A stretch of 54,840 nucleotides of DNA from CAYVQE01 sp964633205. Its GTDB lineage: Bacteria; Myxococcota; B64-G9. Below, piece by piece: positions 39,241-46,583 of this stretch. The stretch's first letter is position 1. Every line of letters begins with the position of its first letter. Location: NCBI GenBank assembly GCA_964633205.1, contig CAZWFN010000026.1:1-54840 (forward strand). Reading direction: 5' to 3'. Both the position numbers and the translations under genes were made by a program. Below the pieces are notes generated by a model that was not told the DNA's origin, searched no databases, and saw nothing but the letters and a program-made list of their open reading frames with translations.

Positions 39241-39687
39241 TCAAAGGTTGGCCGAGAGCTTTTCGTTGGCCTCGCGCAGCCGAAAACTGAGCACGCGCGC
39301 GATATTGATCACCACCAGGGTAAACCCGTTCTTGTATATCCGGGCGAAACTGTGCAGGTTCTCATTCGATAAACACAGCAAGCCGGAGTCCGCCACCGCC
39401 CGGATGGTGGCCGACCGGTACTCCTTGTCGATCAGGCTCATCTCGCCGAAGAAATCCGGCGCCTGCAGCGTGGTCAGCACGACCTCGGAACCGTCGTCGC
39501 GCTTGCGCACCACGTCGACCGCACCGTCGACCAGAATGTAGAGCGAATCCCCCACCTCGCCCTGCTCGAACACCACCGCCCCGGCCTCGAAACGCTTGTG
39601 CTGCATCAACTCGGCCAGCATCTCGATCTCTTCCGGCAGCAGTCCCTCGAACAGCTGTGATCGTTGCAGCTCCTCGGCCTTGTTCAT
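39241..39687 (-). CDS. Cyclic nucleotide-binding domain protein
   Basis: 148 residues from ATG 39687. A single CNB (CAP_ED) domain nearly fills the protein: LQRSQLFEGLLPEEIEMLAELMQHKRFEAGAVVFEQGEVGDSLYILVDGAVDVVRK, then a phosphate-binding cassette FFGEMSLIDKEYRSATIRA. The cassette keeps FGE and the Arg of R-SAT. There is no helix-turn-helix, so it should act by protein contact. It is the leftmost gene of the mgl/agl/glt-like group, 153 bp beyond the coiled-coil gene. The ligand (cAMP, cGMP or none) is not determinable. Confidence 0.9.
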   Translation of the reverse strand: MNKAEELQRSQLFEGLLPEEIEMLAELMQHKRFEAGAVVFEQGEVGDSLYILVDGAVDVVRKRDDGSEVVLTTLQAPDFFGEMSLIDKEYRSATIRAVADSGLLCLSNENLHSFARIYKNGFTLVVINIARVLSFRLREANEKLSANL

Positions 39688-39734
39688 GGCCACCTCGCGT
39701 GCGAATCCCTCGCGCCGTGCAATGTGTAAGGATG

Positions 39735-39764
39735 AAGATACCACGCCGGCGCGACCGGCGACAA
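39735..39764 (-). promoter_or_regulatory. Possible promoter for the CNB gene
   Basis: On the minus strand TTGTCG (39759-39764), 18-bp spacer, TATCTT (39735-39740), about 45 bp before ATG 39687. It would let the CNB gene be made apart from the larger group. Confidence 0.4.
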
Positions 39765-39840
39765 GCCGGCCCGAGACGCCACCGGGTACCGCTGCTGAAT
39801 GTTGCATCGGACGCCCCCCGGAGAACCGGGGCCTCAGGGA

Positions 39841-40869
39841 TCAGTTCTCGCCGGAGCCCGCCCCCCCCGGTGCCGGCCCGCCGAAGAAGTCGTCGATCCG
39901 CCGGTCCTGCCCCTCGGCGATGCCATCGCCATGCGGCAAGGGCTCGATGAACTCGACCCCGCGTTGGCGGTCGACCAGGTAGAGATTGCGCGCCTCGAGC
40001 TCGATGTTGAAGCCGGTCGGATGATCCTCGATCGGCATGCAGTAGACCTCTTTGTTGTTCTCGCGGCGTGGCCAGTACAGAAACTCCTCGCCCACGATGC
40101 AGCCGAACAAGCGGCGGGCCTCGACCCGTTGCCGCTCGATGGCCTGCTCGAGCTCGCCGGCCCGCCCGCCTGCGTGCTCGGCCTGCTGCGACAAGGACTC
40201 GGCGGACTTCTTGTGTCCCTCGGCCTCCTTGAACAGGCGTTCGGCGACCTTGCGCGCCCGGCGGGATCGGGCGCGTTTCTCTGACACGCTCAGGTTGATA
40301 TCCATCGAGCGCGCCCACATCTGCTCGACCTCTTCCCACAGGCGCATCTTGCGGCTGTGACCCCGCTCATAGGTGCTCGAGGCCTCGCGCAGCCGGCGGT
40401 CCCAATCGCTCAGCGACTCCTGCTTGCGGCGCAGCTGGCGCGAGATGTCCTTGCGCCGATCCGCGTCAGCGGCCTTTTCCAGGTCGGCCTTGGCCTGCTC
40501 GACCTCGGTCTGGACGCTCAGGAAGTTGTGCTCGACCGCACCCATCTGGGAGTAGAGATCGGAGACCGCGATGCGCTGCGCCTCGAAGTTGGCCACCGCC
40601 TCGTAGGCCTTGTTCTCGATCTCAGCCGATTCGGCCAGCAGCAGCGCCGCCGTGTCTTCGAGCTCGCCGGCCTCATACAAGGTATCGATGGCCCGTTTCT
40701 GGGTCAGCTCGGCGCGAAAATCGGTCAGGTTGGCCTGGGCCAGCAGCTCCTCGTGCCGCTCACCCATCTGGCTGCGCTCCCGGCCCTTCTCCACCAGGGC
40801 CCGCCACCACTCGAGGAAGTCCCCCCGCTCCAGGATCGCCCGCACCTCGCGCAGCCACAGGGCCTTCAT
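39841..40869 (-). CDS. Coiled-coil protein in the mgl/agl/glt-like group
   Basis: 342 residues from ATG 40869 (AGAGGTGG seven bases upstream). After an amphipathic start (MKALWLREVRAILERGDFLEWWRALVEKGRER) the protein is mostly heptad-rich helix between about residues 60 and 240 (LAESAEIENKAYEAVANFEAQ, QLRRKQESLSDWDRRLREASS, RRARKVAERLFKEAEGHKKSAESLSQQAEHAG). It ends in a smaller beta-rich part (CIVGEEFLYWPRRENNKEVYCMPIEDHPTGFNIELEARNLYLVDRQRG). There is no signal peptide or membrane helix, so it should be cytoplasmic. It directly follows the GltG-like gene. No family recognised; a cytoplasmic adaptor is inference. Confidence 0.8.
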   Translation of the reverse strand: MKALWLREVRAILERGDFLEWWRALVEKGRERSQMGERHEELLAQANLTDFRAELTQKRAIDTLYEAGELEDTAALLLAESAEIENKAYEAVANFEAQRIAVSDLYSQMGAVEHNFLSVQTEVEQAKADLEKAADADRRKDISRQLRRKQESLSDWDRRLREASSTYERGHSRKMRLWEEVEQMWARSMDINLSVSEKRARSRRARKVAERLFKEAEGHKKSAESLSQQAEHAGGRAGELEQAIERQRVEARRLFGCIVGEEFLYWPRRENNKEVYCMPIEDHPTGFNIELEARNLYLVDRQRGVEFIEPLPHGDGIAEGQDRRIDDFFGGPAPGGAGSGEN

Positions 40870-40935
40870 GGTATCCACCTCTCGATCGCCCCCACCGGCA
40901 TGCGACCCGCCGGCAGCGCCGGGAGCGGCAATCGA

Positions 40936-42312
40936 TCAACCGCCGGGGGCCAGGATGAACGGGTAGGTGACCAGCGTCTCGCCGCCCGGAGCGGGACCGA
41001 AACGGATCATCCGTACCCGGCTGCGGATGCAGGCGGCCAGCTCCGAGTCACCGGTGGTGTTCTCGACCACATCGACCTCGATCACCTTGCCGCCCGGGTG
41101 AATGATGAAGCTGATGACCACCTTGCCGCTCAGCTCCGGGTTGCGCTTCAGCTGCCGCTCGTAACAGCGCTTGATGCCCCCCAGCCGCCGCCGCATGACC
41201 TTCTTGATGTCGGCCTGGCTGCGCGAGTCCGAATCGAACTCCTCGACCGCGGCCGAGGAGACCCGGGCCACCACCCGCGCCTCGGCCTTCTTGCGCCCAC
41301 CGCGGCCGGCCTTGCCGACCACACCCTTGGTGCCCAGGTTCTCGATGTCGGCCGCCTCGCCCGCACTGGAGCCGCCCCGCGAGCCCTTCTGGCCAGAAGC
41401 GGAGGCCACATCCACCCCACCGCCGATGTTGTCGAAGACGTCTTCGCCGCCCTCGCCGCTGCCCTCGGAGAACACATCGGCCACGGCCGAGTCGCCGGCC
41501 ATGCCGCCCGGGCCCTTGGCGCCGAGCACCTTGAGCAGGCCGCGGCCCTCGACCTTCTCCTCCATGGCCGCGCGCCGGGCGGCCTTGCGGGCCTCGGCGT
41601 CCACGCCGTCGCCCGCATCTTCGGCCGGCTCCTCCTCGGTTTTGTCCTTCTTTTTGTCCTTCTCCGGCTTGGGCTCGTCCTCGCCCGGCCCCTCGCCCTC
41701 GTCTTCGGGCTCCTCTACCACGGGCTCCTTGTCCGGCATGGCCATCTTGACGAACTTGTCCGGAATGTCGTCGATGTCCGGTTCCTTGGGCAACGGCACC
41801 TGCTTGGCCGAGATCATCAGGGCCAGCATGGCGATCACGACCACGCCGAAGGTCGAGGTGTAGGGCCAGTCGATGTTGCGCGTCCAGTAGCCCTTGACCG
41901 AGGCCGGCAGCATCGGGCGCACCGGCTCCGGGGGCGGCTGGACGAACTGGAACAGGATGATGCAGGCGCCCACGGTGACCCGGCCGCGGGAGCCCTCGGT
42001 GAGCTTGAGGTGGTAGAGGTTGCCCGACTTCTTGACCAGGTTCTGGGCCTTGAGCGACTGCAGGTCGGCCGCCTGGCCGGCCACCGATACCCGGCCGCTC
42101 ATCTTGTCGTCGAAGGCCAGGTAATACTCGTTGCCGCGCATCTCGAACAGGGAGAAGCTGCGCGGGGCGTCGGCCGCCGAGAGCACGATGGTGTTGCGGC
42201 TGGAAGTGCCCACCGAGACCGCTGCCCGCTTGCGGATCAGCTTCTCCTCGATGATCTTGCCGCCCTGGATCACGCCGATGCGGAGGATTCTTCCTTTCTG
42301 CGGCTCAGCCAT
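40936..42312 (-). CDS. FHA-TM-AgmX/PglI C-terminal domain protein (GltG-like)
   Basis: 458 residues. An N-terminal cytoplasmic FHA-like domain (about 28-120, VSVGTSSRNTIVLSAADAPRSF) precedes one membrane helix (about 153-170). A long acidic, Lys/Glu/Pro-rich periplasmic span follows. The C-terminus (about 370-458, RRRLGGIKRCYERQLKRNPELSGKVVISFIIHPGGKV ... SRVRMIRFGPAPGG) is the AgmX/PglI, TonB-like tail. In Myxococcus this FHA-TM-TonB layout is that of GltG/PglI, which I recall as linking the inner-membrane motor to the outer membrane in gliding. Here it follows two ExbD-like genes and one TolQ-like gene. By context it is the energy transducer of that motor. Specific Glt naming is inference. 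Confidence 0.85.
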   Translation of the reverse strand: MAEPQKGRILRIGVIQGGKIIEEKLIRKRAAVSVGTSSRNTIVLSAADAPRSFSLFEMRGNEYYLAFDDKMSGRVSVAGQAADLQSLKAQNLVKKSGNLYHLKLTEGSRGRVTVGACIILFQFVQPPPEPVRPMLPASVKGYWTRNIDWPYTSTFGVVVIAMLALMISAKQVPLPKEPDIDDIPDKFVKMAMPDKEPVVEEPEDEGEGPGEDEPKPEKDKKKDKTEEEPAEDAGDGVDAEARKAARRAAMEEKVEGRGLLKVLGAKGPGGMAGDSAVADVFSEGSGEGGEDVFDNIGGGVDVASASGQKGSRGGSSAGEAADIENLGTKGVVGKAGRGGRKKAEARVVARVSSAAVEEFDSDSRSQADIKKVMRRRLGGIKRCYERQLKRNPELSGKVVISFIIHPGGKVIEVDVVENTTGDSELAACIRSRVRMIRFGPAPGGETLVTYPFILAPGG

Positions 42313-42336
42313 GGTGTCCGCCCCTCGCCGGCTGCA

Positions 42337-42984
42337 TCAAGAGGCCTGTTTGAGCACGGCGAACTTGTAATTGCCGTACTCGGCCTGGCCCGCGGTGTAG
42401 AGGACCTCGGTCAACAGGCGAAAGGGGATGCGCTTGTCGGCGATCACCGTCAGCATCCCCTTGAACTCGACCCGCTTGTTGTTCTTGGCGAACAGCTTCT
42501 CGCGCTCGGCCTCGACATCCAGGGCATTCTTGAGCGGCGCGATCAGAAGCTGCTTCTCGTCCTCGTTCTTCTTGTAGCGCTTGGCCACGCGGCCGTTTTC
42601 GACCCGGGCCACCAGCTTGTCGTTGACCAGCACGATCCTGTCGGAGATGGCCACCTGCACCGCCTTCTGCGGCGTGAGCTTGGTGGTCGAGGCGGGCAGC
42701 CGGATCTCGGGGCCCGGCTTGATGTTGACCGGATCGGAAGCGTAGCTCTGGAGCAGATAGAGAACCATGGCGGTGAACAGCCCCATGATCGGGATCAGAT
42801 TCAGATCGGTCGACTCCTCGCCCGCGGCCCGCTTGGCCCGCCGCCTTTTCTTGCGCCGCTCCTCGAGCTGCTGTCCGGTGAAGGCATCGTAGTCGGGGAA
42901 AGCGACCACGCCGCCGGTATCGGACACCGTCCGCCCATCGGTCTGCCCGTTGGGGTGGCGGGAACTGAAGTCGTCGGGGCTCAT
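42337..42984 (-). CDS. ExbD/TolR-like protein lacking the conserved Asp (AglQ/AglS-like)
   Basis: 215 residues. A long cytoplasmic N-terminus with a basic stretch (EERRKKRRRAKRAAG) precedes one membrane helix (DLNLIPIMGLFTAMVLYLLQSYAS, about 61-82). A periplasmic ExbD-type domain follows, ending in TVIADKRIPFRLLTEVLYTAGQAEYGNYKFAVL. In ExbD, TolR and AglQ/AglS the helix starts LNxxPxxD, and the Asp is needed for proton flow. Aligning LNLIPIMG to that pattern puts Gly at the Asp position. The neighbour at 43000 keeps the Asp. It may be a structural rather than a proton-carrying subunit. ATG 42984 follows GAGGAGAAGGCC. Confidence 0.88.
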   Translation of the reverse strand: MSPDDFSSRHPNGQTDGRTVSDTGGVVAFPDYDAFTGQQLEERRKKRRRAKRAAGEESTDLNLIPIMGLFTAMVLYLLQSYASDPVNIKPGPEIRLPASTTKLTPQKAVQVAISDRIVLVNDKLVARVENGRVAKRYKKNEDEKQLLIAPLKNALDVEAEREKLFAKNNKRVEFKGMLTVIADKRIPFRLLTEVLYTAGQAEYGNYKFAVLKQAS

Positions 42985-42999
42985 GGCCTTCTCCTCGGC

Positions 43000-43608
43000 T
43001 CAGGCGATCTCCGGGCTCAGGATGACCTGGAAAAACAACGCCCGCCCTTGCTCGTCGCGCCGAATGGCGTCCATCACCTGGACCAGAACCTCATAGGGCA
43101 CATCGGGTTGGGCGTAGATGATGGCCTTGGTCTCTTTGGGAAACTGGTTCTTGACGGTGACCATCTCGACGGTCAGCTTGGCGTAGTCGTAGCAGGCGGC
43201 CGGCGGCGGCACGCCGCGGGCCAGCGCATCGCGGCAAGCCGGATCGCTGGTCAGCAAGGGGATGGTCGGCTTGGCGCTCTTCTCCGCGGCCTCGCCCTCG
43301 GCCGCCTCTTCCTCGCCGGAGCCCAGCACGCCGCCCACGCCGGCGATGTACAGGCCCTTGTAGGTGATGCCGATGGTCAGGTTGAGCTTCTTCTCGTCCT
43401 TGTCCTTCTCGTCCTGCTGCTTCGAGCCCTGTGTCAGCGGATCCGAGTAGCGCGGCGCGTTGACGTTGATCACGCCGAGCTGCACCAGCCCGGTCGAGGT
43501 GACCAGCATGAACAGCATCACGCTGGTGACGATGTCGAGGTAGGGCGTGATGTTCAGCGACACCGCTTCGGACTGGGATTTGGAGCGTTCCGATGGTTTT
43601 CTGGCCAT
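43000..43608 (-). CDS. ExbD/TolR-like proton-channel subunit (AglQ/AglS-like)
   Basis: 202 residues. One membrane helix (about 16-37, VSLNITPYLDIVTSVMLFMLVTSTG) carries the conserved Asp in LNITPYLD. A Gly/Glu/Ala-rich periplasmic linker and an ExbD-fold end (IIYAQPDVPYEVLVQVMDAIRRDEQGRALFFQVILS) follow. With the TolQ-like protein it should form the proton channel of a Tol/Exb/Agl-type motor. It is directly upstream of the Asp-less paralogue (15 bp), so the two are made together. ATG 43608 has GGAGGGCGAAGGCCC before it. Confidence 0.92.
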   Translation of the reverse strand: MARKPSERSKSQSEAVSLNITPYLDIVTSVMLFMLVTSTGLVQLGVINVNAPRYSDPLTQGSKQQDEKDKDEKKLNLTIGITYKGLYIAGVGGVLGSGEEEAAEGEAAEKSAKPTIPLLTSDPACRDALARGVPPPAACYDYAKLTVEMVTVKNQFPKETKAIIYAQPDVPYEVLVQVMDAIRRDEQGRALFFQVILSPEIA

Positions 43609-43673
43609 GGGCCTTCGCCCTCCGCGCTTGCGGTGCTAGACCTTGTGACAGCCGAGCCCGGCGGCAGGTTCCA

Positions 43674-44441
43674 TCAAGAGCTCTGGCCGGACCGGTCCAG
43701 GGCGTTGACGCCACCTTTGCCACGCGAAATCAAGAGGTTCTCGAGCTTGACCGACCACTGGTCGATCTCGTCGATGATCTTCTTGGTCATGTTGGTCAGA
43801 AACATGTGGCCCAGCATGAAGAAGACCGCGATGGCCAGGCCGAAGGCGGTGGTGTAGAGCGCCTCGGACACGCCCTGGGCCAACATCTGGCTCTTGAGCT
43901 CGGGGCTGACCGCACCGGTGGCCGAGAACGCGCTGACCAGACCGGTGATGGTGCCGAGCAAGCCCAGCAGGGTGGCGATGTTGGCCAGCTGGGCCAGATT
44001 GCCGGTGCGCTTGTTGAGGATGGGCACGATCTCCAGCATGGCCTCCTCGACCGCGTTGCGGATCTCGTGCTCGCCGCGGTTGGCCCGGGTCAGGCCGGCC
44101 TTGACCACCCGCGGCAGCGCGGCCGCTGGCGCCGCGTTGCAGAGCTTGATGGCCCGCTCGATGTTGTTGGCCATCACCAGCTTCTGCACCTGGGCCATGA
44201 AAGCCTCGGCATTGACGTTGTAGCGGAAAAATATGAAGAAAATCCGCTCGATGATTATCGCCAGGCCCCAGGCCAGGGTCACGCAGTTGACGTAGATGAA
44301 GGTGCCGCCGGACTCGAAAAAGTCGCGGATCTGGCTCAGGAAGCCTTCACCGCCGGCCTCTTCCGCCGCCAGCGCCGTGGCCGGCACCAGCAGCAGCAGG
44401 GCCAGGATGGTCTGCTTCGCAACCGATCGTCGCTTCGTCAT
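43674..44441 (-). CDS. MotA/TolQ/ExbB proton-channel protein (AglR-like)
   Basis: 255 residues from ATG 44441 (GGAGGGTTGAAC upstream). An N-terminal signal-like segment (TILALLLLVPATALA) is followed by the three TolQ/ExbB helices: FIYVNCVTLAWGLAIIIERIFFIFF, then LANIATLLGLLGTITGLVSAFSATG and GVSEALYTTAFGLAIAVFFMLGHMFL. The LGLLGTITGL and EALYTTAFGL motifs are family signatures. It is the motor stator with the two ExbD-like genes downstream. An extra N-terminal hydrophobic part before the first canonical helix is seen in AglR-type proteins (from memory). Confidence 0.92.
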   Translation of the reverse strand: MTKRRSVAKQTILALLLLVPATALAAEEAGGEGFLSQIRDFFESGGTFIYVNCVTLAWGLAIIIERIFFIFFRYNVNAEAFMAQVQKLVMANNIERAIKLCNAAPAAALPRVVKAGLTRANRGEHEIRNAVEEAMLEIVPILNKRTGNLAQLANIATLLGLLGTITGLVSAFSATGAVSPELKSQMLAQGVSEALYTTAFGLAIAVFFMLGHMFLTNMTKKIIDEIDQWSVKLENLLISRGKGGVNALDRSGQSS

Positions 44442-44492
44442 GTTCAACCCTCCGATGCGATGCCGCAACCGCGCGTGCGCTGCCTCGTTCGG

Positions 44493-44756
44493 TCAGAAAA
44501 GATCCTGTTTCGTGGTCTCGAGAATCTTGGGAGCCAATTTCTTTTCGAGCTGCAAGCCTTCGAAATTCAGGTTGGAACGCGGCAGCAGGTACCAGACCTC
44601 GGGCTTCTGGATCTTGCCCTCCACGCGGGTCACCTCATCGATGACCACCCGGCGCACCGGACGCTTCTTCTTGGCAGCGGCCTGCCCGGCCCCCAGGACC
44701 AGGCCGATGACCAACAGGGGCCCCAGCCACATCCAACTCCTGAATTTTCCGACCAT
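44493..44756 (-). CDS. Small exported protein of the agl/glt-like group
   Basis: 87 residues from ATG 44756. A signal peptide (MWLGPLLVIGLVLGAGQAAA) precedes a basic patch (KKKRPVRR) and a short conserved-looking core (GKIQKPEVWYLLPRSNLNFEGLQLEKKLAPKI). I recall similar short KPE..Y-L-P-RS proteins beside TolQ/TolR-type genes in myxobacteria but cannot name the family. It lies 51 bp before the TolQ-like gene and has its own predicted promoter. It is likely periplasmic and may be an accessory of the motor. Confidence 0.78.
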   Translation of the reverse strand: MVGKFRSWMWLGPLLVIGLVLGAGQAAAKKKRPVRRVVIDEVTRVEGKIQKPEVWYLLPRSNLNFEGLQLEKKLAPKILETTKQDLF

Positions 44757-44766
44757 GCTGCCTTTC

Positions 44767-44796
44767 CTTATAGGCGAAGGGGTGCCGGCCGGTCAA
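44767..44796 (-). promoter_or_regulatory. Sigma70-like promoter for the motor operon, near-leaderless
   Basis: On the minus strand TTGACC (44791-44796), 18-bp spacer, TATAAG (44767-44772). It lies just before the 87-residue gene, so the predicted start is only about 4 nt from ATG 44756 and would remove the AAGGAAAGG ribosome site. Confidence 0.6.
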
Positions 44797-44814
44797 GAAG
44801 ATCATCGGTGATGA

Positions 44815-46549
44815 TTACTTCTCGTCGCCGCCCAGCTTACCGCCCACCGGCTCCGACTCACCTCCGTCGTCCGCCTGCTCATCGGCACCCGCCGGGGATT
44901 CTTGACCACTTTGACCGGACTCGCTCGCATCCGGCTCGTCCTTGCCACCGCCGAGCTTGCCGCCGCCCGGCTCGTCCTCACCGCCGCCGAGCTTGCCGCC
45001 GCCTGGCTCGTCCTTGCCACCGCCGAGCTTGCCGCCCACCGGCTGGGCTTCTTCCTCGGCCTGGCGCCTGGCTTCCTCCTCGGCCTGGCGCCTGGCTTCC
45101 TCCTCGGCCTGGCGCCTGGCTTCCTCCTCGGNNNNNNNNNNNNNNNNNNNNNNNNNNNNNNNNNNNNNNNNNNNNNNNNNNNNNNNNNNNNNNNNNNNNN
45201 NNNNNNNNNNNNNNNNNNNNNNNNNNNNNNNCCTGGCGCCGGGCCTCCTCGGCCTCCTTGCGCTTGCGCTCGGCCTCGCGCTCGCGCCGGCGCTCCTCGA
45301 AACGCAGGGCGCGCTCGTGGCGCTCCTCGCAGCGCTCGATGTAGGTGTCCAGCTTCTCGTACTGTCCACCGGCCCGGCGGTATTTCTTCAGGTGCTCGGC
45401 GGCCAGCGCGTAGCGCTTGGACTTGAGGTAGTCGGGCACCTCGTCGTCCATGTAGAGCAGGCCCAGATTGAGCAGGGCCCGGCGCTCCCCGGGCGCCAGC
45501 TCCAGCGCCTTCTCGTAGGCCTGCTCGGCCTCCTTGTACTGCTGGGCGCCGCGCAGGGCGTTGCCCAGATTGAGATAGACCTCGGCCCAATGCGGCGCCT
45601 GGGACAGGGCGATGCGGAACTGCTCGGCCGCGGCGTCGTAGTCGTGGGCCCGGGAGTAGAGCACGCCCAGATTGTTGTGGGCTTCGGTCAGGCCGGGCTG
45701 CAGCTCGACCGCCTTCTCGAACTGGGAGATGGCCGCGCGCATGTTGTCCTGGGCCAGGTAGACGAAGCCCAGCCGGTTGTGCACCTGGGCGTTTTGCTCA
45801 TCGATGCCCTTGGCCTGCGACAGGATGCGCTCGGCCAGCTCGTGCTTGCCGCGCCGGTAGTAGGTCATGGCCAGGTGGATCATGGCCGGCACGTTGCGCT
45901 CGTCCAGCCGCAGCACCCCCTTGGCCTGATCGGCGGCCGCAGCCACCCGATCCATGGCCAGCAGCACGTTGCACAGCTGGTTGCGCAGGCCCAAGTCCTT
46001 GGGCGCCTTGCGCACCGCGGCCGCCACCACCTGCTGGGCGCGCTCAGCCTGGCCGCGGCGCAGCAACAAGTTGGACAGGTTGATGACCGTGGCCAGGTGG
46101 GTCGGGTCGATCTGTAGCGCGCGGCGGTAGGCGGACACGGCCTCGTCCAGCCGGGCCTGGCGTTCGAGCAAGACGCCACGGTTGTAGTGGCACTGGGTAC
46201 ACTTCGGATTGGACTCGGCCGCCTGTTCGACCAGAGCGATGGCGGCGGCCGGATCCGATTCGGCGTTCTGTACCGCCTGGGCCAGCAGCGTGGCAGTCTC
46301 CTCGTTCATCGCCAGCTCGTCCGGAGCCGCCGGCTCGTCTTCGGTCTGGGCCGCCTCGGCATCGGCGTCGCTCAACGGCGCCACTTCCGCCCCCTGGCCG
46401 TCGGCCTTCTCGCCGCCGGCCTGCTCGCCCTCGGCCTGCTCGGCCTCCGGTTCGGGCGTGGGTTTGGTCTCCGGCGCCGAGCTGCAGCCGAACGCCACCA
46501 CGGCCATCAGGCCGACCAATGCCAGCGCGCTGTTCCAAGGCTTGCGCAC
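44815..46549 (-). CDS. TPR lipoprotein with low-complexity tail, split by a scaffold gap
   Basis: From GTG 46549 (AAGGGAGAG eight bases upstream) the N-terminus VRKPWNSALALVGLMAVVAFGC is a lipoprotein signal. About eight TPR units follow (residues ~95-385, for example YNRGVLLERQARLDEAVSAYRRAL and VYLNLGNALRGAQQYKEAEQAYEKALEL). An Arg/Glu helix precedes the 100-N run. After the gap the frame is +1 off as written, but reads EEEARRQA repeats, then VGGKLGGGKDEP-type repeats, then an acidic end and stop at 44815. Codon arithmetic fits if the true gap is a multiple of three; joining the edges directly gives a perfect ARRQ-A-EEEARRQ register. So this is one gene of at least 544 residues, not a frameshift. 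By position it is a GltE/AglT-like TPR candidate. Confidence 0.82.
45059..45131 (-). repeat. 24-bp tandem repeat coding EEEARRQA
   Basis: Three exact 24-bp copies (45059-45130) plus one base run into the N gap; the sequence beyond the gap is a variant of the unit. The repeat is the likely cause of the assembly break. The copy number is unknown. Confidence 0.85.
45132..45231. other. Scaffold gap of 100 N
   Basis: A run of exactly 100 N, the usual placeholder for unknown length. It lies in the low-complexity tail of the TPR lipoprotein. The placeholder length breaks the reading frame artificially. Confidence 0.99.
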
Positions 46550-46583
46550 GATTGCATCTCTCCCTTGCGCGACCCGCCGCAAC

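Noticed and set aside
40357..43857. A 1,166-residue plus-strand frame opposite the ExbD/GltG-like genes
   Set aside because: Mirror of four well-supported minus-strand genes.
44978..45369. True frameshift in the TPR lipoprotein gene
   Set aside because: The frame change falls exactly at the 100-N placeholder and vanishes if the gap is a multiple of three.
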